The notes: generated from the letters alone by a model not told the origin. DNA of 40,944 nt from an uncultured bacterium (GCA_903834785.1 CAILKP010000040.1:1-40944); one strand, 5' to 3'; shown: positions 21,966-30,408, numbered from the stretch's first letter. Numbers and translations: made by a program.

Positions 21966-23354
21966 ATGAAGAAAACCCTCCTTCTGCTTGCCGCCGCTTC
22001 CTGTTCCCTGGCCGCCTCGTGCGCGACCAAGGAGCCGCCCAGCGCCGGTGAGAACACGGCCAAGGCACTGCCCAACGCGCAGGTTCCCGCGAGCTTCACC
22101 GCGGCCGGCGGTGCCGGCACCGCCCAGGTGCAAAGCGCGTGGCTGCAGACGTTCAACGATCCGACGCTTGATGCGCTGGTGGCCGAGGCCCTGACGTACA
22201 ACCTGGATCTGCGGGCGTCCAAAGCCCGGCTTGATGCTGCCGCCGCTTCGGCCCAGGCGGCTGGCGCCACGCTCAAGCCCGTGGTTTCTGCAAGTGGCTC
22301 GGGCCTGACGCAGGCGAATGCCGAGGGCACCCGCGCGACCGGCCGCGGCGCAGGGCTGAACATTTCCTGGGAACTGGACGTGTGGGGCCGGCTGCGGCAG
22401 CAGACCGGTGCGGCCGAGGCCAAGTACGAAGGCGCCGCCCTGGACTACGAGTACGCCAGGCAGTCGGTCGCGGCCGCAACGGCGAAGGCGTACTTCCTGA
22501 CCAGCGAAACCCTGCAGCAGCAGATGCTGGCTGAGGAACAGGTTGGCAGTTACACGGAGATGGCCCGCATCATCACCAGCCGAAAAGAAGCGGGCAAGCT
22601 TGGCGAGCAGGATGTGCGGCTGGTGAAAGCCGACCTTGCCGCGGCGCAGGACCGGCTGGCCAGTGCCCAGGCCGCCCACAAGCAGTCGACCCGCGCGCTG
22701 GAGGCCATCCTGGGGCGGTACCCCAGTGCCGAGTTGGCCGCCGCACCCGCGCTGCCTGCGATGCCGGGCCCGGTGCCGGCGGGGATTCCGTCGGAGGTTC
22801 TGGAGCGCCGACCCGATGTTGCCGCCTCCGAGCGGCGCGTGAACGCCGCGTTCCGCAACGTGGAAGCCAAGAAGCTGGCCCGGCTGCCATCGATCGGCCT
22901 GACCGCCAGCGCGGGTGCCAGCAGCGGGCTGGCCTCACTGACGGGCAACGGCGGGTTCTTCAACATCGGCGGGAACTTCCTGGCGCCCATCTTTGACGGC
23001 GGCAAGCGGCAGGCGGATGTAAAGATCGCCACGGCCGATCAGGAGCAGGCACTGGCCGCGTACGGACAGACCGCCCTTCGTGCGCTCAAGGAAGTCGAGG
23101 ATGCACTCACGGCCGATACGACGCTGGAACGGCGCGAGACGCTGCAGCAGTCGGCGGTTTCCGATACGCAGGAGGCACTCCGCCTGCGCCAGATTGAGGC
23201 CGATGCTGGCAAGGCCGACACGCTGAGTGTGCTCCAGCTCAAGGCCAAGCTGGACCTGGCCAAGTCGGGGCTGATCACGCTGCGGCAGTCCCGCCGGGCT
23301 GAGCGTGTGAACCTGCACCTTGCCCTTGGCGGCAGCTTTGAAGCCGCGAAGTAG
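21966..23354 (+). CDS. NodT/OprM-type outer-membrane efflux lipoprotein
   Basis: This 462-residue protein has a lipoprotein signal (LAAASCSLAASC, Cys about 19) and two OEP repeats. In each, long helices flank a short beta part: QSAWLQTFNDPTLDALVAEA at the N-terminus, GLNISWELDVWGRLRQQTGA in the first repeat, and VPAGIPSEVLERRPDVAASE opening the second, the hallmark of the NodT family. NFLAPIFDGGKRQADVKIA is the second WELD-like element. It should form the trimeric outer-membrane channel for the HlyD-like protein 128 bases upstream. Confidence 0.92.
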   Translation: MKKTLLLLAAASCSLAASCATKEPPSAGENTAKALPNAQVPASFTAAGGAGTAQVQSAWLQTFNDPTLDALVAEALTYNLDLRASKARLDAAAASAQAAGATLKPVVSASGSGLTQANAEGTRATGRGAGLNISWELDVWGRLRQQTGAAEAKYEGAALDYEYARQSVAAATAKAYFLTSETLQQQMLAEEQVGSYTEMARIITSRKEAGKLGEQDVRLVKADLAAAQDRLASAQAAHKQSTRALEAILGRYPSAELAAAPALPAMPGPVPAGIPSEVLERRPDVAASERRVNAAFRNVEAKKLARLPSIGLTASAGASSGLASLTGNGGFFNIGGNFLAPIFDGGKRQADVKIATADQEQALAAYGQTALRALKEVEDALTADTTLERRETLQQSAVSDTQEALRLRQIEADAGKADTLSVLQLKAKLDLAKSGLITLRQSRRAERVNLHLALGGSFEAAK

Positions 23355-23381
23355 TTTGCAGGCTTCGACGACAGATCTCCC

Positions 23382-24734
23382 CTACTTGCCTTGGCCATCG
23401 GCCGTCGTGGCCTTGCGTGCCGCGGCGGTGGCAGCGCGGACGGCCTTGTCGGCATCGGGGCCGGCGGCGTTGCAGCAGATGAGGATGGCGCGGCCTGCCG
23501 CACGGTCGAGCACGACCTGGCAGAGCCACATGGTGTTGCTGCCGGAATGAACGAGCAGGCCGGGCTTGCCGGGGCCCTGGGCGGAGAAGGCCCAGCCCAT
23601 GGCGTAACCGCCGGTTGCCGCGGCGGTGTCGTCCTTGTCACGCACGGGTGTGTGGAGCTTGACGAAATCCTCGGCCAGCAGCACCTGGCGCGTGCCCACG
23701 GTCCAGCCCTGCTGCTCACCACGCAGGTGCAGTGCGGCGAAGCGGGACCAGTCGGCCAGTGACATGTGCGCGGTGCCGGCGGGGGCGATGGCCTGCGGGT
23801 TGTCACTGCCCGGGCCCGGCGGCACGGGGCGGTACTTGCCCTTGGCACGGCGATTGTGGCCGCGGGGCTGGTCGGGCGCGGTGGCGGGCTTGGTGCCGGC
23901 GACGGGCTCTTCGGCGCCATCGGCCGCGGCAGCGGCTGCGGCAGTTGCGGCGGGGGGCACGGCGCCCGGAGCACCGAAGCCGGCGGTGGTGATACCCAGC
24001 GGCGCGAACAACTCGCGCTGGATGAGGGTTTCGTAGTCGGTGGCGGTGACGGTCTCGGCCATCAGGCCCGCCAGGGCGATGCCGGCGTTGGAGTACTCAA
24101 ACGTGGTGCCGGGCGTGTGGGCCGGCGGGCGGGCGAGCAGGCCCTGGGCCAGCAGCACGCGGCCCTCACGCGGGGTGCCCTTGTGGTTCCACAAGCGGCC
24201 CCAGAGGCCGCCGGCATCGAGGTTGGTCGGTGCGCCGCCGCGGTGGACGAGCAACTGCTCGAGCGTGACGGAGCGCCAGGCGGGGTCCATGGCTTCACGG
24301 AGGTCGGGAAGTGTCTCACCCAGCGTGCTGGACCAACTGAGCTTGCCCTGGCGGACCAGCACGGCGCAGAGCGTGCCGGTCATGGCCTTGGTGCAGGAGC
24401 CGAGGTGCCAGCGGTCGGCCAGTGTTGCGGCGGCGGTGCCGGCTGCGGCATCGTCATCGGCCGCGGCCTGCCGCAGACCGGTGACGCCCTGTGCCAGCAC
24501 GGTGCCGGAGGCATCGACGACCATCGCGGCGAGTGCGGGGACCTTGTGCTCGGCGAGGATGGCGGCGAGGGACTCGGTCAGGTCAACCGGGGTGGCGGCG
24601 GGGGTGGGTGTGGCGGAGGGTGCGGGAGCTGAAGGAGCAGCGGGAGGCGTGGCAGGAGCGGCGCTAAGTGGTGCGGCGGTACCGGCAAAGACTGAGACTA
24701 GAAGGGCGAGCCGGATGGTGGAGCGATGGACCAT
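23382..24734 (-). CDS. secreted serine hydrolase, beta-lactamase/DD-peptidase fold (class C-like)
   Basis: This 450-residue protein has a signal peptide (about 1-26) and an Ala/Pro linker to about residue 50. The active-site motifs of the class C / EstB fold follow: S113-C-T-K116, Y214-S-N216 and H396-S-G398. LEQLLVHRGGAP and NAGIALAGLMAE are typical flanking segments. An Ala-, Pro- and basic-rich insert lies at about 255-305. Such proteins may be esterases, D-aminopeptidases or peptidoglycan enzymes as easily as beta-lactamases, so resistance should not be assumed. It is convergent with the efflux channel gene (27 bases) and divergent from gatC. Confidence 0.85.
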   Translation of the reverse strand: MVHRSTIRLALLVSVFAGTAAPLSAAPATPPAAPSAPAPSATPTPAATPVDLTESLAAILAEHKVPALAAMVVDASGTVLAQGVTGLRQAAADDDAAAGTAAATLADRWHLGSCTKAMTGTLCAVLVRQGKLSWSSTLGETLPDLREAMDPAWRSVTLEQLLVHRGGAPTNLDAGGLWGRLWNHKGTPREGRVLLAQGLLARPPAHTPGTTFEYSNAGIALAGLMAETVTATDYETLIQRELFAPLGITTAGFGAPGAVPPAATAAAAAAADGAEEPVAGTKPATAPDQPRGHNRRAKGKYRPVPPGPGSDNPQAIAPAGTAHMSLADWSRFAALHLRGEQQGWTVGTRQVLLAEDFVKLHTPVRDKDDTAAATGGYAMGWAFSAQGPGKPGLLVHSGSNTMWLCQVVLDRAAGRAILICCNAAGPDADKAVRAATAAARKATTADGQGK

Positions 24735-24820
24735 GTGGGCATCATTGGGAGTGTGTGGCGGCTGCTTGCCGTGGGCGGGTCACACCCGGAGCCCTACGCT
24801 GGGACGGAGCAAGACACACC

Positions 24821-25177
24821 ATGGCAGCACCGGCAGGATCAGGAAACGGACAACCCGACGCCGCGGCGAGCAAAGGCACCGAGCCGCTCTCTGCCGCACA
24901 GGTGGCCAAGCTGGCCAAGCTGGCGCGGCTGTCGCCCGATGCGGCGCAGCTGGAGCGGTACCGGCACGATCTGGCCGCGGTGCTGCACTATGTCGAGCGT
25001 CTGGGCGAGTTGAAGCTTGACGGGGTGGAGCCGATGTACTCACCGCTGGAGGTGGACGCACCGCTGCGGGCGGATGTGCCGGAGGCCGGGCTGCCCAACG
25101 CGGCGCTGATGGCCATGGCCCCGCAGAGCGTGCCGCCGTTTGTGAAGGTGCCGAAGGTGATCGGGGAGAGTCAGTAA
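24821..25177 (+). CDS. gatC: Asp-tRNA(Asn)/Glu-tRNA(Gln) amidotransferase subunit C
   Basis: This 118-residue protein has an N-terminal Gly/Ala extension of about 22 residues before the GatC helices: LSAAQVAKLAKLARLSPDAA, YRHDLAAVLHYVERLGELKL, DGVEPMYSPL and ADVPEAGLPN, with the C-terminal FVKVPKVIG that wraps GatA. It stabilises GatAB, which amidates misacylated Glu-tRNA(Gln) or Asp-tRNA(Asn) in the cytoplasm. gatA and gatB are not adjacent. The ATG at 24821 has GGAG 11 bases upstream. The frame is open much further upstream into the divergent hydrolase gene, but that part is a shadow. Confidence 0.9.
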   Translation: MAAPAGSGNGQPDAAASKGTEPLSAAQVAKLAKLARLSPDAAQLERYRHDLAAVLHYVERLGELKLDGVEPMYSPLEVDAPLRADVPEAGLPNAALMAMAPQSVPPFVKVPKVIGESQ

Positions 25178-25216
25178 GTCGCGAGTGGTGAGACGCGAGA
25201 TGCGAGGGAAGGCGGA

Positions 25217-25270
25217 GGCGAAAGAGACAAGATGAAAGATGAAAGATGAAAGATGAAAGGGGAAGGCAGG
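25217..25270. repeat. GATGAAA heptamer x4 inside a dispersed purine-rich repeat
   Basis: Four perfect tandem copies of GATGAAA occupy 25231-25258. They are framed by ggcgaaagagacaa and ggggaaggcagg, the same frame that holds one heptamer at 11038-11071. It lies in the spacer between convergent gatC and the gene at 25312. Confidence 0.8.
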
Positions 25271-25311
25271 GAGGCAGGAAGGCGGGGCATTAGGAAAGAA
25301 GCGGTGCCGCT

Positions 25312-26160
25312 TCAGCGTCCGGCCTGCACGGTGCGGCAGCGGAGGGTGAGCACGCCATCGGCCGAAGCCACATCATCGACCAGCACCTGGCGGCCGTCGG
25401 GCAGGCGGAGTTCGGCCGGGCCGATGGGAACGGCGCCCAGGACGAGCTGGCTGACTGAGAGATTGCGTTCGGAGAGGACCGCATCGGCCGCGGCGAGGGC
25501 CTTGATGCCGCGGCTGCCGATGGCGGCCCGCACGATGCGCTCTTCCGGGCCGGAGGCCTCATGGTTGGGGTCGAGTGCCATGGCCAGCGACTGACTGGTG
25601 ACGGGGACGTGCAGGCGGCCGATGGAGACGCCCGTGACCGTGAGGTAGAGCTGGCGATCCACCACGCGGGCGTGAAACCAGAGCGTGAACCAGCGGCCCT
25701 CGCCGCGGGGCGAGTCATCGGCCGTGCCGCGGCGGAGTTCCAGCAGCAGGCCGATGCGGTCATCCTCAAATCGCACGGCCATTGCGCCCAGCTGCGGGGG
25801 CAGGCGCGTCATGGTGGTGCGGCTGAGCAGCCAGGGCTCCAGCCGCGTGCACAGCCATGCGGTGGCGTCGCGCTCCTTGAGGGCCATGGACCAGGTAGCG
25901 TGCCGGGCGGCGGGGTCGTTGGGGCGGGCCTGGCTGAGCAGGGTTGAGGAGCCATCCTCGATGGCGCGGCCGATGCGCTCGGCCTCGGGGTCGCCAGGCA
26001 CCATCACCACCACGCCGGCGGGCCGCGCCTCGGCGGCGAGCCATGCCCAGAGGATGCCGCCGGTCACGATTGCAGCCAGCGCCACCAGTGCGGCGGCGAT
26101 CACCTTCCTGCGGCGACGCGGCAGCAGACGTGCGGTGCGGGATGGACCGTGGTGCGACAT
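25312..26160 (-). CDS. single-pass membrane protein of unknown function
   Basis: This 282-residue protein has a basic N-terminus (LLPRRRRK), one membrane segment (about 21-43, VIAAALVALAAIVTGGILWA) and an extracytoplasmic domain of about 235 residues that I cannot assign. That domain has a mixed alpha/beta look (RFEDDRIGLLLELRRG, FTLWFHARVVDRQLYLTVTG) and a C-terminal DGRQVLVDDVASADG strand pair. The ATG at 26160 gives a sensible signal-anchor; the open frame upstream runs antisense-free into the nadA gene and looks non-coding. It lies downstream of nadA on the same strand with a gap of about 170 bases. Confidence 0.6.
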   Translation of the reverse strand: MSHHGPSRTARLLPRRRRKVIAAALVALAAIVTGGILWAWLAAEARPAGVVVMVPGDPEAERIGRAIEDGSSTLLSQARPNDPAARHATWSMALKERDATAWLCTRLEPWLLSRTTMTRLPPQLGAMAVRFEDDRIGLLLELRRGTADDSPRGEGRWFTLWFHARVVDRQLYLTVTGVSIGRLHVPVTSQSLAMALDPNHEASGPEERIVRAAIGSRGIKALAAADAVLSERNLSVSQLVLGAVPIGPAELRLPDGRQVLVDDVASADGVLTLRCRTVQAGR

Positions 26161-26327
26161 GTGCGAACCAGACGGGAGAGGCTCTGTGCCGGCACCAGCT
26201 TCATGGCTGGCGACGGCGACGGCGGACGACCCCGCACCCACTTGCTGCTGTGTTCCCGATCCTGAAGGCAATGCTGCGCCGGGTCCGGGCCCCGGGACTG
26301 ATCCGGCCTGTTCATCCCCCGGTGCGG

Positions 26328-27563
26328 TCAATCCGGCACCGTGGCGCCGGCGGCACCGGCTTTGATCGCCGCGGGCGTGGTGCCCGAGAGCTTGAGCATG
26401 CGCTCCAAGGCCAGCAGCGACTGCGTGCGGGCCTCGGGGTGCACGGTGATTCGGTTGACGACCTTGCCCGCGGCGAGATTGTCGAGCACCCAGAGCATGT
26501 GGGCCTGATCGATGCGGTACATGGTGGTGCAGAGGCACTGGCAGTCCGAAAGGATGCGGACTGACACGCCGCGGGAGCGGGCGTCGGCCGCGCAGCGCTG
26601 GACGAGGTTGGTCTCGGTGCCGACGGCGAACTTGGCGCCGGCCGGGGCCTTGCGGATGGTGCTGATGATGTACTCCGTCGAGCCGGACAGGTCGGCCAGG
26701 TCGACGACTTCCTTGCTGCACTCGGGGTGAACGAGCACGGTGGTGCGCTCGTGCGGCGGCCGGTCGCGCTCGCCGGCGCGGAGCATGTGCACGTGCTCGG
26801 CCCGGAAGAGCTTGTGGACCGAGCAGTGGCCGGCCCACAGCAGCACGCTGGCGGCCTTGAGCTGCTCGGGGCTCATGCCGCCGAGCGGCTCGCCCTTGGC
26901 GGCGCGGCGGGGGTCGTAGAGCGCGGTGCCGGTGACGGTGTCAATGCCCATCGCCGCGGCGGAGTTGCGGCCCAGGTGCTGGTCGGGCAGGAAGAGGACT
27001 TTGATCTGCTCACCGGATGCCGGGGGCTGGTCACCACCGGCCAAGGCCCACTTGAGGATGGCTACGGCGTTGCTGGAAGTGCAGACTGCGCCGCCGCGCT
27101 GGCCGACGAAAGCCTTGATGGCCGCCGAGGAGTTGATGTACGTGACCGGGACGATGCGGACCTTCTGGCGGGCCTTTTTCAGGGCGGCGGTCAGGGCGTC
27201 CCACGCGGTGACGGCTTCCTCGTAGCCGGCCATGTCGGCCATGGAGCAGCCGGCGGAGAGATCGGGCAGGATCACGGCCACATCGTCGGGCGTGAGCATG
27301 TCGGCCGTCTCGGCCATGAAGTGCACGCCGCAGAACATGACGAATTTGGAGCCGGCCTTGGCGATGTGCGAGGCGGCGGTCTGTGCGAGCTTCAGCGAGT
27401 CACCGGTAAAGTCGGCGTGGCGGATGACGCGGTCGGTCTGGTAGTGGTGGCCGAGGATGACGAGTTTGGACCCGAGCTCCTGCCGGCGCGCGGTGATCGC
27501 CGCCGCCAACTCGTCGTCGGTGGCCTTGATGTAGCGTTCGTCAAGGGCTGGTTGCCAGAGCAT
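26328..27563 (-). CDS. nadA: quinolinate synthase A
   Basis: This 411-residue [4Fe-4S] enzyme condenses iminoaspartate with dihydroxyacetone phosphate to quinolinate in NAD synthesis. Landmarks are VILGHHYQTDRVIRHADFTG, FCGVHFMAETADML, LPDLSAGCSMAD (C106), VTYINSSAAIKAF, LFLPDQHLGRN, LVHPECSKEV (C282) and the C-terminal cluster motif SDCQCLCTTMYR (Cys 341, 343, 345). One of these last, with C106 and C282, should complete the three-Cys cluster site. nadB and nadC are not in the window. The start at ATG 27563 matches the family N-terminus. Confidence 0.95.
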   Translation of the reverse strand: MLWQPALDERYIKATDDELAAAITARRQELGSKLVILGHHYQTDRVIRHADFTGDSLKLAQTAASHIAKAGSKFVMFCGVHFMAETADMLTPDDVAVILPDLSAGCSMADMAGYEEAVTAWDALTAALKKARQKVRIVPVTYINSSAAIKAFVGQRGGAVCTSSNAVAILKWALAGGDQPPASGEQIKVLFLPDQHLGRNSAAAMGIDTVTGTALYDPRRAAKGEPLGGMSPEQLKAASVLLWAGHCSVHKLFRAEHVHMLRAGERDRPPHERTTVLVHPECSKEVVDLADLSGSTEYIISTIRKAPAGAKFAVGTETNLVQRCAADARSRGVSVRILSDCQCLCTTMYRIDQAHMLWVLDNLAAGKVVNRITVHPEARTQSLLALERMLKLSGTTPAAIKAGAAGATVPD

Positions 27564-27695
27564 CGCCGAATGATACGCGGAGCCGCTGGGCGGCGAAAGC
27601 CGGGAAGAACTGGGGTTCTCAGCAGTTTCGGGCGGGGCGGACGGGGAATGGTGCCCCGGCGGCGTGCCGCCGCAGAGTCTTGGGGCGGGGACGGC

Positions 27696-28496
27696 TCAGT
27701 CCTTGAGACTAAACGGCGTGAACTTGGTGTTCACGTCGAAGTAGTCTTCGTTCTCGGCCTTTTTGAGCCAGTTGCAGATGAGGTACGTCGCGGGGGTCAT
27801 GACGACTTCAACACCGACCTTGAAGATCCAGTTGAAGATGACGATCTTGATGAGTTGGTCCGTCTCCCAGATGCCGTAGAAGGCAAAGGGGTAGAAGATC
27901 ACGCTGTCAGCGAACTGGCCGACGAAGGTTGAGCCGATGGTGCGGGTCCACAGGTACCGCCCCTTGGTCATGACCTTGAGCTTGGCCATGACGTAGGAGT
28001 TCAGGAAGTCGCCGACCCAGAAGGCGATCATGGAGCCCAGCACAATGCGCCAGGCGTTGCCGAAGACGGTCTCAATCGCCGGCTGGATGACCTTGTTGTA
28101 CGGCTCGTTGGGGTTGACGGGCAGATGGATGACCACCTGCGACATCAGCGTGGCGAAGATCATGGCGGCGAAGCCGACCCAGATGACCTTGCGTGTGCGG
28201 GCGTAGCCGTAGACCTCGGTGAGGATGTCACCGAAGATGTAACTGATGGGGAAGAAGATGTTGCCGGCACCGAAGGCGAGCAAGGACGTGAAGAACAGCC
28301 CCTTGTCCATGGTGAAGTCCGGCACCAGCGGCACGCCGATGTCGAAGGCGCAGGCCTTCCCCGGACCGATGAGGTTGGAGCAGAGCAGCACCACGACGAA
28401 GGCCGTCATGACCACGCCGTAGTGCTTGTAGTGCCTGCCCTGGACGGGAGCTCGCAACGGAGCATCAGGCGAAATGCCGGGAGCGACGTTGGACAC
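27696..28496 (-). CDS. yhhQ: queuosine precursor transporter, YhhQ/VUT family
   Basis: This 266-residue integral membrane protein has about six segments. Signatures are VVVLLCSNLIGPGKACAFDI, IFFPISYIFGDILTEVYGYA (the family's P-x-x-Y-x-x-x-D-x-x-T-E-V-Y-G motif), VLGSMIAFWVGDFLNSYVMA and TIGSTFVGQFADSVIFYPFA. YhhQ imports queuine, preQ0 or preQ1 for tRNA modification; bacteria that cannot make queuosine de novo often rely on it. I choose the GTG at 28496 because AAAGGA lies 8 bases upstream and the residues before it are low-complexity Pro/Arg. No queuosine biosynthesis gene is nearby. A G-tract cluster lies just upstream (28517-28558). Confidence 0.9.
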   Translation of the reverse strand: MSNVAPGISPDAPLRAPVQGRHYKHYGVVMTAFVVVLLCSNLIGPGKACAFDIGVPLVPDFTMDKGLFFTSLLAFGAGNIFFPISYIFGDILTEVYGYARTRKVIWVGFAAMIFATLMSQVVIHLPVNPNEPYNKVIQPAIETVFGNAWRIVLGSMIAFWVGDFLNSYVMAKLKVMTKGRYLWTRTIGSTFVGQFADSVIFYPFAFYGIWETDQLIKIVIFNWIFKVGVEVVMTPATYLICNWLKKAENEDYFDVNTKFTPFSLKD

Positions 28497-28516
28497 GGGG
28501 AGGGTCCTTTGCGGCG

Positions 28517-28558
28517 GAAGGGGAGGGGGCGGGAGGGGGCGGAGGGGGGCGGAGGGGC
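28517..28558 (+). other. G-tract cluster, possible G-quadruplex, in yhhQ leader
   Basis: About six runs of 3-6 G separated by 1-4 bases lie within 42 bases on the plus strand. The yhhQ transcript is the C-rich complement, so any quadruplex would form in the template strand of the leader. Confidence 0.5.
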
Positions 28559-28627
28559 ACAGAGGAACGGGGGCGGCCGAGCAGATCCGGAGGAGAGCGT
28601 ATTCGGCCCGAGGTGGCCGCCCGGACG

Positions 28628-29854
28628 CTAGATTGCCCATGATTGCACACCGCCGACGGCCTGGGCGATGAAGGGCGGTTCGGCGGCGGAGCCCCCCACT
28701 GCCGCCCGGAGACGGGCGGTCAGTTCTGCCGCGGCATTGGGGCGGCAGAGCGTGACGGTGCAGCCGCCGAAGCCGCCACCGGTGAGGCGGGAGCCGAAGA
28801 CACCGGGCGTGCCTGCCGCCGCGGCGACCATGGTGTCGAGCTCCGGGCACGATACGCGATAGAGATCGCGCAGGGAAGCGTGCGAAGCGAGCATGAGCCG
28901 TCCGGCGGAATGAAGATCGCTGGCGGCCAGGGCTTGGATGAACTCCAGCACGCGGGCGTTCTCGGTGATGACGTGCCGGGCGCAGGCGGTGTCGTGCTCG
29001 CTGAGCTTTGCGGCGGCAGAAGCGAGGTCCGCGAGCGTCGCATCACGCAGTGCGGGAACACCCATCGCTGCGGCGGCACGGCGGCATGACTCGCGCCGGG
29101 CGGCATACTGGCCGCCCGCCAGCGCGTGCCGCACGCCGCTGTGGGCGATGACGATGACGACTTGCTCCGCCGATGGCAGGGCAACTGGCCGCTGGCTGGC
29201 ATCGCGGCAGTCGATGAGCATGGCCTGGCCGGGCTGCGCACAGGCGGCGATGTCCTGATCCATGATGCCGCAGGGCACACCGGCGAAGGTGCGCTCGGCA
29301 TGGCGTGCCGCGGCGGCGAGGGCGGCTGGCGGGAGGTTCCGCCCGAGCAGGCGGCTGGCCAGCGCGGCGGTGGCGACGGTGGACGCGGCCGATGAGGCCA
29401 GGCCGGAGCCCAGCGGCACGGTGGAGGCGACGACGATGTCCAGCGGGGTGATGGAGGGTGCGGAGTGCGGCGCCGCACCGCCAGCCGGAACTGCATCAAG
29501 CACCGACCAGACGGCCCCGACGAGGTAGCGTGGCCAGGCGCCGGCCTCGAAGGCGGACACGTCACGCTGCGATGGATCAAACTCGACAGCCTGGTCCAGG
29601 TTCTCGGTGTAGATGCGGCTGCGGGCATGTGCCGGATCATGCAAGCGCACACGCCCGACCGCCACACACCAGCGGTTGATGGCCACCGGCAGCACGAAGC
29701 CGTCGTTGTAATCGGTGTGCTCGCCGATGAGGTTCACACGCCCCGGTGCGGCGGCGACTGCAGAAGCCGGCACGCCAGCGCGAGCCAGATACCGCTCAAG
29801 GGCGGCGCGGACCTGCCCACCCAACTGCGGCGAGATGTCACCTGGAAGGAGCAT
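28628..29854 (-). CDS. galK: galactokinase
   Basis: This 408-residue GHMP kinase has the galactose-binding signature APGRVNLIGEHTDYNDGFVL near residue 36, the phosphate loop PLGSGLASSAASTVATAALA, GVPCGIMDQDIAACAQPGQA with the catalytic Asp, and the C-terminal SRLTGGGFGGCTVTL. It phosphorylates D-galactose to galactose-1-phosphate, the first Leloir step. galT and galE are not in the window. The ATG at 29854 is preferred; an in-frame stretch of 29 residues upstream is Trp/Gly/Arg-rich and not like the family. It lies behind the terminator of tRNA-Ser on the same strand. Confidence 0.94.
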   Translation of the reverse strand: MLLPGDISPQLGGQVRAALERYLARAGVPASAVAAAPGRVNLIGEHTDYNDGFVLPVAINRWCVAVGRVRLHDPAHARSRIYTENLDQAVEFDPSQRDVSAFEAGAWPRYLVGAVWSVLDAVPAGGAAPHSAPSITPLDIVVASTVPLGSGLASSAASTVATAALASRLLGRNLPPAALAAAARHAERTFAGVPCGIMDQDIAACAQPGQAMLIDCRDASQRPVALPSAEQVVIVIAHSGVRHALAGGQYAARRESCRRAAAAMGVPALRDATLADLASAAAKLSEHDTACARHVITENARVLEFIQALAASDLHSAGRLMLASHASLRDLYRVSCPELDTMVAAAAGTPGVFGSRLTGGGFGGCTVTLCRPNAAAELTARLRAAVGGSAAEPPFIAQAVGGVQSWAI

Positions 29855-29942
29855 CGGGCACGACCAACGTAGGTGCCAAGCCCGTTCGGCCCCGCCCTTC
29901 CGCCCCCACCGCATCCCGGCCCACCCCGGCCACCCCGCCAAA

Positions 29943-29973
29943 ACGAAATCAGCCCCCGCATCACGCAGGGGCT
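29943..29973 (-). terminator. terminator downstream of tRNA-Ser
   Basis: On the minus strand AGCCCC-TGC, a 5-base loop and GCG-GGGGCT form a hairpin 11 bases after the tRNA 3' end, followed by GATTTCGTTTT. Confidence 0.7.
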
Positions 29974-29983
29974 GTTTCAGAAG

Positions 29984-30070
29984 CGGAGAGGGGGAGATTC
30001 GAACTCCCGTAAGACCGAGGCCTTAACTAGTTTTCGAGACTAGCCCATTCAACCGCTCTGGCACCTCTCC
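29984..30070 (-). tRNA. tRNA-Ser (anticodon CGA)
   Basis: This is an 87-base class II tRNA. The acceptor stem is GGAGAGG with CCTCTCC and discriminator G. The anticodon arm is CTAGT-CTCGAAA-ACTAG, giving anticodon CGA for UCG codons. A long variable arm (GGCCTCGGTCTTACGGG region) and the T-loop TTCGAAT are present. CCA is not encoded. Confidence 0.95.
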
Positions 30071-30084
30071 GTGCAGCGGGAGGG

Positions 30085-30090
30085 AGTATA
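30085..30090 (-). promoter_or_regulatory. probable -10 box of tRNA-Ser
   Basis: TATACT on the minus strand is placed so that transcription would start about 7 bases before the tRNA. The best -35-like sequence, TTGACA (complement of 30123-30128), is 32 bases away, too far for a standard promoter. Confidence 0.35.
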
Positions 30091-30408
30091 TCGCTCCAAC
30101 GTGCCCGGCGGTGCAGTCGCATTGTCAACTCGGGCCCGGCCGCGGGCCGGAGGGGTCACAAGTCCCCCACTCACCCGGCCTTGGGAGGCACGAAATCAGC
30201 CGCGTAACCACCCTTGGGCCCGCCACTTCCGAATAAAATCCAACCAAATGAAACTCTCAGCATCCGCAGGCCCGGCTTTGGCGAACCCGCAGCCCCGGGG
30301 ACCACACGTTGAGAAACCGGGGGGTGGTACATCCCAGAGCATTTTATACACGCTCGCTTGGCGGCCAAACCCCGCCCGGGCCGTTCCCCCAGTCCCGCAG
30401 TCTCTCGC

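Noticed and set aside
23382..24734. Antibiotic resistance beta-lactamase
   Set aside because: The SxxK, YxN and HSG motifs fit the whole class C/EstB/DD-peptidase superfamily; nothing here supports beta-lactam hydrolysis specifically.
25231..25258. CRISPR-like array
   Set aside because: The repeats are perfect tandem heptamers without spacers.
26727..27932. 401-codon plus-strand open frame opposite nadA and yhhQ
   Set aside because: Antisense to nadA, which has all its cluster cysteines; Gly/Asp/Val-rich shadow.
28497..28627. preQ1 riboswitch before the queuosine-precursor transporter
   Set aside because: The leader is a C-rich low-complexity run without the short H-type pseudoknot pattern or A-rich tail expected of preQ1-I.
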